Below the pieces are notes generated by a model that saw only the letters and a program-made list of their open reading frames with translations, did no database searches and was not told the DNA's origin. The translations under genes and the position numbers were made by a program. A stretch of 64,000 nucleotides of DNA from Hexactinellida sp. DTS-2022 (lineage: Eukaryota; Porifera; Hexactinellida): positions 5,354,501-5,418,500 of the forward strand of contig JAPNXP010000012.1 in the NCBI GenBank assembly GCA_028753945.1, written 5' to 3'. Shown in pieces: positions 17,990-28,494 of the stretch (the first letter of the stretch is position 1; the number at the start of each line of letters is the position of its first letter).

Positions 17990-20900
17990 CTATTGGAAAG
18001 TAATAACAAATCTTGGGAGATCATGCGCTGGGTCTTTCATAACAATTATGCTCGCGCTCTGCGTGTGGTGCTGGTTGGGTGTGCCCAGGAGCAACTCGTT
18101 AACGAGCATCCTCTTACCGCCTATAGGGTGTAATATCATTATGGCACTATCTAATGATATAGCTAGTGATTCGTGGACTTACTTACAGTCACACCGTTAA
18201 TTCGAACTCTCAAGGGAAGTTAAATTATCGAATTAACGGATGTTCAAATTAACGAGTTTTATATCGGCCAACACCTTGTCAAAAATATAAAAACCCGGCT
18301 TCGCAAAGGTGAAACTTTTATGATATAAAAATTGGCTTTTCCTGGCTGTACCTAAAATTAATTTTAGATTTTTTCATCATCACTACGAAGGTGTTAAACC
18401 ATTTCACAAAATATTGAAATGCCCTTATCCGATATAATCCCCTGATATAATGCCCTTATCCGCTATAATGCCCTTATCCGATATAAGGCGCTTATCCGCT
18501 ACATAATGCCTTATCCGCTATAATGCCCTTATCCGCTATAATGCCCTTATCCGATATAATGCCCTTATCCGATATAAGGCGCTTATCCGCTACATAATGC
18601 CTTATCCGATATAATCCCCCGATATAAGGCGCTTATCCGATATAATCCCCCGATATAAGGCGCTTATCCGCTACATAATGCCCTTATCCGCTATAATGCC
18701 CTTATCCGCTATAAGGCGCTTATCCGCTACATAATGCCTTATCCGCTATAATGCCCTTATCCGATATAATGCCCTTATCCGCTATAATGCCCTTATCCGA
18801 TATAATGCCCTTATCCGATATAAGGCGCTTATCCGCTACATAATGCCTTATCCGATATAATCCCCCGATATAAGGCGCTTATCCGATATAATCCCCCGAT
18901 ATAAGGCGCTTATCCGCTACATAATGCCCTTATCCGCTATAATGCCCTTATCCGCTATAATGCCCTTATCCGCTATAATGCCCTTATCCGATATAATGCC
19001 CTTATCCGATATAAGGCGCTTATCCGCTACATAATGCCTTATCCGATATAATCCCCCGATATAAGGCGCTTATCCGATATAATCCCCCGATATAAGGCGC
19101 TTATCCGCTACATAATGCCCTTATCCGATATAATCCCCCGATATAATGCGCTTATCCGATATAATCCCCCGATATAAGGCGCTTATCCGCTACATAATGC
19201 CCTTATCCGATATAATCCCCCGATATAAGGCGCTTATCCGCTACATAATGCCCTTATCCGATATAATCCCCCGATATAATGCGCTTATCCGCTATAATGC
19301 CCTTATCCGATATAAGGCGCTTATCCGATATAAGGCGCTTATCCGCTATAATGCCCTTATCCGCTATAATCCCCTTATCCGATATAATCCCCCGATATAA
19401 GGCGCTTATCCGCTATAATGCCCTTATCCGCTATAATCCCCTTATCCGCTATAATGCCCTTATCCGCTATAATCCCCTTATCCGATATAATCCCCCGATA
19501 TAAGGCGCTTATCCGATATAATCCCCCGATATAAGGCGCTTATCCGCTACATAATGCCCTTATCCGATATAATCCCCCGATATAATGCGCTTATCCGATA
19601 TAATCCCCCGATATAAGGCGCTTATCCGCTACATAATGCCCTTATCCGATATAATCCCCCGATATAAGGCGCTTATCCGCTACATAATGCCCTTATCCGA
19701 TATAATCCCCCGATATAATGCGCTTATCCGCTATAATGCCCTTATCCGATATAAGGCGCTTATCCGATATAAGGCGCTTATCCGCTATAATGCCCTTATC
19801 CGCTATAATCCCCTTATCCGATATAATCCCCCGATATAAGGCGCTTATCCGCTATAATGCCCTTATCCGCTATAATGCCCTTATCCGCTATAATCCCCTT
19901 ATCCGATATAATCCCCCGATATAAGGCGCTTATCCGCTATAATGCCCTTATCCGCTATAATCCCCTTATCCGCTATAATGCCCTTATCCGCTATAATCCC
20001 CTTATCCGATATAATCCCCCGATATAAGGCGCTTATCCGCTATAATGCCCTTATCCGCTATAATGCCCTTATCCGCTATAATGCCCTTATCCGATATAAT
20101 CCCCCGATATAAGGCGCTTATCCGCTATAATGCCCTTATCCGCTACATAATCCCCCGATATAAGGCGCTTATCCGCCATAATGCCTTATCCTACCTCTGC
20201 AGTATGAGAACGAGATGTCGGGAGAGGTGGCGAAGTACTCCCCGGGCCCGTGCGCCTGTCCACTCCTCAGAGACGGGTTATATCCGTTCTTACAGATCCC
20301 GTCGATATTAGCATCCGTCGTTCCGTGAAATGCCATTGCGGTCTTGCGGTTGCCTTTAGCGAGGCTTTTATACTTTTCCTTGTAAGCGTTGAAGAGAGCG
20401 CCGCCCGGGTGCGCGTGTGGGTTTTCCTTAATGTCTGTTATTCTCAGACTGGGGAAGGTGCCAAGCCATTTCTCCACCTCCTTCCTGGGCGTCAGAATAG
20501 CGGCTAAATACAACAGAATAGTAGTAATACAATAATATGGCATTTTGCATTATATAGGTTCTTTAATTAAATACCGTAAATATTAACTATTTTTACAATC
20601 AGCTACTTTTGTTGGCTGCCACGTAAGGAGAAGGTATAAATAGAAACATTTGAGCTGTTTAATTAACAGATAGACAGATATATTCTTGTAACTGAACTGA
20701 AACAATCGAACTTTCAATCGCAAGACCCGTCTCCCCATCCGTCCCTCCATCTCTCAGAAACGTCCGAACACGGAAACTCTGGTTTCCCGAGTCTCGCATT
20801 AACTTCGTTGTGCGCCCTACACACCCAGAGCCCCAGGGCCCGGGCGGAGGTCGCCACCGGCGGATTATCGGCCATCCATTCCCGCAGATACCCCGCGCAC

Positions 20901-23900
20901 TCCTCACAGGGGAACACGCGGGAGAATGTGTGGAGGAAGGACTCCATCTCTCTCTGTTGATGGGGGGTCGGGTCGCTGGGGTAGTAGGCCGCCATTGTGT
21001 GGAGGAAGTTCCAGGTAGATTGCCCCAGTTCTATGCGGTCAACTGGACATTCCTTTGGCCAATTTGGTTGCGGTCCTACGTCCTTACTAATAACAGCACT
21101 CAGACCACCAAAGCCTGCAGTAGAATTCTTTTTAGCCCAACTCTTGAAGTCAGTGCATGTCCTGCATGGCTTCTTATAGACGGGGTCTCCATTTCTGTCG
21201 GCACTGCTGTCGTATGCCAGGACCCCGCCGGACAAGTTAAGCAGGACTCCCCCTGCCGTGCCCAGCACTCTCAAGACCCGAGAGAGATGACTCATGCGAT
21301 CGGTCTCAAAGCTAGCTTGCTACCACATAATAGTGTAATTAATTAGCTATTATATTGTCATTACAGGAGCTATTAATGTGGCTATTGAACTAATTGAAGT
21401 CTAGTAAATGAAATTAATGCGATAGCTTATTATCACTTTGTAATTTGGAACAAAGTTCGTTAATTTAGCAACAATTTGATTAGCTGTTTACACAACATTT
21501 ATCTATGTTTATAGAATTCAAGGTAACACCAAATGGATCAGTATTCCACTCAGACAAATGCCTCGATTGTACTCATCAGCGATTTATTTGAACTCGCTTC
21601 TGTACTCGTCATCAGTCATCATTGTAGAATTAATTAAAACTAATCTCTAATAATACTAGATTCATATAGTCTAGAATAAGGTGAATGTGGGTGAGTAATA
21701 TGTATTCATTAAATCCTGCCCAGGGTGTACCGTTTCTTAGAAAGTTATACTTGCAAATCACAATTTTACTTTCTTGCTAAAACAGCTGATTGAACATTTG
21801 TCCAAATTTGCCAAACAAACACTGAAAAATTCGGTTCGGACATAGGTGGCACAACTAAAGCATAACAGTGAATTAGCCGCAAACCATCTGGATTTCACTA
21901 TAAGGTACAGAAAGTAAAATTCAGCCATCATTACATAGATGAGCATAATTGTCTGGTAGCTAATAGCTATGGTTACCGTTACACAAATGTTAATTAGTAA
22001 TGTGATTAGTGGCTATCTATATTTGTGCAATGTGCAATGTAGCATTAAAATCGAGAATAATTAGAACTGAAAGTGCCCATATCTACAGACTACAGTAGAA
22101 CTCGGTTAGTACCCCCTTCGGGAGAGAAGAATTAATACATGATATTATTATCCAATACTAACCGAGTTGACATATAAATTGACAAACTTTGTTTATGCAA
22201 GTTAGTACGTACTAAACCAGGTACAGTGGATGCCGGTTATAAGCACATCGTCGGGAACTGCACTTAATGTTCTTATAACCGACATAAATTATATAGGGTA
22301 TATGGCAACCGTTTTCCAACATAGTGTTCTTATATCCGATATGTTCTTATAACCGGTGTGCTTATATGCGGTATCTACCGTACATACTAACGGAGTTCTA
22401 CTGTTATGCATTACATATTCTATAAGTTATCGCATGCAGATTATAAGCTAATGAATATATCAAGACTCACCGTCTCTTCTAGGAGTGTCTTTCTCCGCGT
22501 GTCCCTTGCTGCAGTAGTCCTGTTGAGTTCCGTCTTTCTCGATCAGCTTAGGCATATTACAGCTGGGAAAGTCGCACTGCGCATTAGGGTCAATGGCAAC
22601 TGTGGTAAACATACATTAAATCAGAATAAAGTCATTAGAAATACAGTGAACTCTAGTTATAACGAAGTGCTTGGGACCTGTAAATTCCTTCGTTATATCC
22701 GGATATTCGTTATAAGCGGATAGTAATTAATGCATTTAGTGCTCTGGGGGAAAATATCTGACTTGGTTATAAGCGGATAATAACTAATGCATTTAGTGCT
22801 CTAGGGGAATCTCCGTTTGATTATATCCGACTTGGTTATAACGGGAGTTCGCTGTATGTACACTCACGTTTTGATCCCATGGCCTCGGCCTTCTTCCTGT
22901 GGGATTTGGAGCAGAAGGGATGCGTCACGCCAGCCTCAACGAACTTAGCTTTCCAGCAACCAGGGATTGCGCAGCGGTCCTCAGGCTTGTTGACATTCTC
23001 TGCAAACAAACAGCAACAGTTATACACACACAGTGGAAACCGCTTAATCGGGAGCGCGAGATGCTCCTTTTAAAGTATGATTTTCGGAAAATTTAATTTG
23101 GAGCGCGAAAATTTAGAATCTTCTCCTATACCGTAACATTAATTTGTGATTTAGGCGTATGAAAATTGCATCAGAGCAGGATTAGGAGCGTATTCACAAA
23201 TGGCTGTATAAACAATGAAATTAAATAACATGTAACAGTATATTTACATCGGTTAATCGGGATAACCGGATAACGGGACATATTACCTAGGCTCCACTGA
23301 TAGCTATTAGCTACAAGTACATACCTGTACTGACGCCTTGCGAGGCCCCCTGGGCTGAGTGGGACCTGGAGCAGAAGGGGTGCTCCTTCCCTTCATCTAG
23401 GAATCTGTTGACACAAGAATAATATTGCTATCTTATACTAGCAGAGGGAATAAAGATACTACACAAGATTAGTTGTATGGGACAGTTAATTAGTGCAGGC
23501 TTCATTCAGATATTCAATATGCACAAATTCAAATAAGGACAAGCATTTTAGAAAATAGTTTTTTTATTATCTTCAACAAAATATAAGGACAAGCATTTTA
23601 GAAAATATTAGTTTATTATCTTCAACAAAATATAACAAAATCTAAAACAGAATAAAATATTTTAAAAGCGATTAAGAATCACTTTGAATGTTTATGTTTA
23701 ATAGCTAGCTTTCCCTTTCCCTTCAGAATCTTTATCAGATCTTCAAGCATTCTTTTGAAATCTGTTCCAACAAAAGCCTTCTTGTATTCTCGTGTTTTAT
23801 TCACGACACTGTTCAGACACAATTGGAACTGCCCTGTTCTAATAACCTGTTTGTAGAACACCCAGCCTATAATGAATATGTCGTTTGTATTTTGTAGCAT

Positions 23901-26900
23901 GTCGCCTTTGCTGAATCGGGAATAAAGTTGGATTATCTGTGCCGAGAGAGATATGCCTATTTTACACAGTGAAACGAAGTCTTCACTGACTCTTATCTCA
24001 AAGTATTTGTCCGCAATCGACAGTACTCCTTGAGCGTAGCACAAACAAGTGTTTATCACTTCCTGTATGGGCCGGGATATCCCAGCTGGGTACTGTACGC
24101 GATTAATCCTCTGTCCCTGCGAAAAGCTGCTCAGAGGGAGAATCGAAATCGGATTAGAACTCTTGTCTCCCGAGAAGTATGCGACCGCACTGAGAATCAT
24201 GCTGCCCCAGGCCGCCACGTCTCCTAGGAACAACCCGTGTGTCTCATTGGAATGTGCCGCCCCCCGCCTGAATATGTGGTCTCCTGGCTGCAACTCGTGG
24301 GAACAACTGAACCTATATTCAAGCTACGGATCACACTACTGCATTCAAGCTAGGACAGCTAGTAGAAATCTCAAATTAGAACAGTTAATAAGAAAATATA
24401 TTCATAAGTTATTGTAAGATACAAATACAGTAAACTATTCATTATAATAGCTTATACAGTGTACTATCCCATATACTCTTGCAATAGACTATAGTATAGA
24501 GTAGTGTAATGGCCTTAGTTCGAGGAGAGGACGACGAGAGTGACACAGAGGAGAGCAAGAAGCCGCTGCGGCCGCACGAGAGAGAGGGCGCGAAGGGAAA
24601 GCTGGTGGCCGGAGAGGAGTCCGAGACGGACGACGAGGACGCGTACCACGACCCACAGGTCCCGCACACAGAGGCCAACATCAGAGTCAAGGGTTAGTCG
24701 GGGGAATACCGTATTTACTTATAAGGGGTGTTCAAAAGCGAAAAGTTTCCACAAATTATACGCACTTTTTGGCCATTTACAATACAAAAATGATGGTTTA
24801 TCACACATTGACGTGACGTATGAAAGAGGTCCATTTTGGAATAGAAAAAGGATGGTTTGTCACACATTGACGTAATAACGTTAGAACGAGGTATAATTTG
24901 TTACAACTATCTCCTCTAAATAGGCACAAATGCGCTGACGAGCTCGCTAGAGCGGTTGCGAGAGAGAGCCAAGCCCTCGGCGGGAGAGGGGAAGCTGCCC
25001 GAGACCCCGCAGCAGAAGCGGCTGGGAGAGGCGAACAGGAAACTGAGGAGGGACCTTACTAGCTCTGTCCTCTCGACCTACCAGAGAGCGATACACAAGG
25101 CAGACCAGGTCGGGGATCAGCTGGGAAAGTCGCAGCTGATAACAGCTATTTGCCTGGAGGATCTGAAGCACACAACTCTGTACATCGACAGACTGGCCGA
25201 CCTCCTCGCGGGCGAGCTGAACGAGCTCCCTCAGATGAGAACTATAGGCGCTAGCACGCTATGAGACTATGTATATGTATTTGTATTTGCAGGAACTGTT
25301 TGTTTGCATATTACAAGTTATGCTACTTCTATTCTATTACAGTAGAACCTCGTTAGTACGAACACGGTTAATACGAATTTCCGGTTTATACGAACACTAT
25401 TTCAGTCCCTTTCAAATTCTTTTCAATACAAATGATATTGGGTAATACGAATTCCGGATAAGACGAACGCATTTAACGGTCCCCTGGTGTTCCTACTAAC
25501 GAGGTTCTACTCTTTGCTAGCACTAGAATGGCTGAGGGAGGTGGCTACTGCGATACGCACTGCAGCAACTGCTTCAGCTCCCTCTGCAGAGACACGGTTT
25601 GTCCGTTGGTGGCTTGCTCCTGCGCGGCAAGGCTGCACGAGTGCAAACTGTCGGAGCACAAGCAACAGATCTGCCCCGACACAGAGGTCAGCTGTTCCCT
25701 ACAGAACATAGGGTGTCCGCTCCGAATGAAGCGGAGGGACCTGCTCACACACGTCTCCGTCTGTCCGGCTAATACGCTGGTGTGCCACAGACAGCGGGTC
25801 CGGTCCCACGAGCGGAGGAGTCCCCTTCTGAGGCGCCTGGACCCGAGGGGGTCCGACCCGGTACAGCTGTGCTGCTACCTACATGACCTGGCTCTTATGC
25901 GGAGGGTGGGCAGGAGCACAGCTGGCTGCGATTCTGAGCTGAGTAAGCACCCGCGGAGAGAGGAGCTGGAGTCCCTGCTTAGGGGGGCGGGCGGGTGCCG
26001 GTGCGGGGGGCACCAGACGGGGGCCAGACTGTACGACCTGGCCGTAGGGGACTCGGAAGTGGTGGTTACGTGCGAACAGATTATCCGTAGGGACGAATCG
26101 GAGCAGCACAGTGTGTCCCACCTGTGCCTGTCGCAGCACCTGAGGACAGTGGCCTGTCCCATGCGGGACTACGGGTGTCAGTACAAACCCGAGGGGGTGG
26201 AGTTTCCGGGGGCCACAGGGAAGTGTAGGTTCGATTCAGACGCGTGTGGGCTGGTGGTGGACTGGGTGGAATGCTCCTTTGAAGTGGACTACGATAGAAT
26301 CAGCTGTTTGCCGTATGCAGCGCTTAGCCTTGTAGTGGACAGTCTGGACAGTTTGTCTCTGCGGTGTCTGAGTCTGGTGAGTAGGTACATGCGGGAGATA
26401 TGCTACGAGCGGCTGTACACCAGGGGACTGGTGATGATGGAGTGGGAACGGGATTATAAGGGGGGGTGGCGCCTGGGGAGGAAAAGCTGGTGTTTTTCTA
26501 GAGTCACAAAGTTGCCTGCTTACCGTTTGAACGCTAAATGCTTCAGTGACGTATCTCAGCATCTGGAGAAGTGTGCGTATTATAAGAAGGAGCGAGTCGA
26601 CTACAGATCTCTGCCAGATAAAGTTAAGATAGCTGGGTTCGTGTGTGAGGACGAGACTTTAGATGTTGTATAGCGAGGCCGGATCTTGTACAGTTTAATA
26701 TGTACAGTATTTGTATTTGAGATTATTTGTTATTTTATTATTACAAAAAAAACTAATATTATATATTTTAGATTATTTATTTTTAATTTATTTTTTAAAT
26801 ATAATATATTTAACTCCTATTTTAACTGAATATAATTAAGGTAAGTCAGGTAGCACATTTAAACAAGCCCTCTGCTACACACGATTCCTTTAGATTCGTT

Positions 26901-28425
26901 TAAAGACTTTTAGAGGCTTTCAAAATGTACGTACACAGTTTTGTTCCCTCGGTTTTACAGAAGAATAATCTGACCAAGTATGGTTAATCTCTAGGATTAT
27001 ATCCCCTATTACATGGATACACTAGAGCAGTGGTTCTTAACCTTTTTTATGTCATTTCCCCTTTTGGCCTGTTCACTTTACCCGATTTCCCCCTTCATTT
27101 GTAGTATAATGAATAATGTAGCCTGGAAATTACAAATTATTAGCTTTTTGGCGATAACTGCTTCTCGGCCAATAGTGGATCATGTTAGGAGGTATTATTT
27201 TATTTTGGTTTTATTATTATTAATAATTTTTTCTAATTTGATTTCCCCCTTATATTCCCAAATTTCCCCCCAGGGGGAAATTTCCCCCAGGTTAAGAACT
27301 ACTGCACTAGAGTGTGTTTGGAATGACAGCAGGGTAACTAACCTCGGTTTCTTGCACCCCGGGAGAGCACACACCCCCTCAGACACCTCCCTCTGGGCCG
27401 GAGTCCCCGCGTTCGGGTCGGGAGCTACAATACAGAGTAGAGGAGTGCACTAGTGACGTTATTAACTCACGGATTAGTCCCATCTGCTTTCCTGCCTCCG
27501 CGTGCGTTCTGCCGCAGTAGTTCATGAAGGGCCACACGTGTCTGTTACAGCTCGGGAGCAGACAGTGCGTTAGCCCCTTCGTAACACTGTCTGTGGGAGC
27601 AGAGTTAATACAGACTCTCGTTAGTATACGGACAACAGGGACATTTGTTCGTACGGTATAACTCGGGTATAACGTACCTGGGTTAGTTAGTACTAAAGTT
27701 GTATAACGAAGTTTATGTAGCAGTATGTATTTCTATGTAGAGTAAACTCGGTTAGTACGTACCCCTTCGGGAATAGAATATAAGTTCTACTGTGTTATCT
27801 GGAGTCACTTGCATGCATTGTATAGACTAGGGGAATTAACCCTTGTATTTCGCCTTATCCGTGTTCCTACTAACGAACATAGACTAATACACACAACAGC
27901 TGTTATAACTCACTCCCTAGGGACTTCCTCCTCTCATGCTCCATGGCGTGGGTAATGGAGCAACAGGCTTGCAGCTGTCCGGTTAGCGGGTCTAAGAAGG
28001 GCGACTGCTCGCACTCCTGAATAGCGCACTTCGTTGGGTTGGGCATCATCTGGGGATATCCATATTATAACACCTACTTAGTATCGTGATATGTAGTTAC
28101 CTGTTGTTGTTGTTGTTGTTGTGGCATAAACTGATTAGCCATATTCATGCTAAACCCTGGGTCTAAGGATCCCAACGGAAATGCCGTATTTCCCATTTGT
28201 CCCATTGCATTATATGCCATATTTCCACCCATTTGTCCCATTGCATTATATGCCATATTTCCACCCATTTGTTCAACGGGCATATTTTGTCCCATCATAT
28301 TAATGGGTATGTTTTGTCCCATTTGATAGTTGAGAGGGGCAGCAGTAGCACCCATTGGTTCCGCTTGTCCGGTTGGTCCCATTTGTTGCAGCTGAATCTG
28401 TTGATACATTGTCTCTCCACTTGCA

Positions 28426-28494
<69 letters not shown>

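Noticed and set aside
18413-20190. Repeat array as a CRISPR or as coding ALIRYN repeats
   Set aside because: Units are contiguous variants without unique spacers, the context is eukaryotic, and the open frames follow from an 18 bp unit.
20503-20543. Signal-peptide-like start ([17 protein letters not shown]) of a small secreted PARP protein
   Set aside because: A strong polypyrimidine tract and acceptor (ttctgttgtatttag) lie inside this text, and the exon starting at 20503 fits the phase of the preceding finger exon exactly, so it is more likely intron.
21758-21946. 62-codon minus-strand frame with aromatic-rich text
   Set aside because: No recognisable family, AT-rich composition, and no splice context; treated as chance.
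24324-24508. First exon for the LRAT-like gene (an ATG at [10 protein letters not shown])
   Set aside because: No donor in this segment matches the phase needed at the acceptor before CTTGAATATAGG, so I left the start unresolved.
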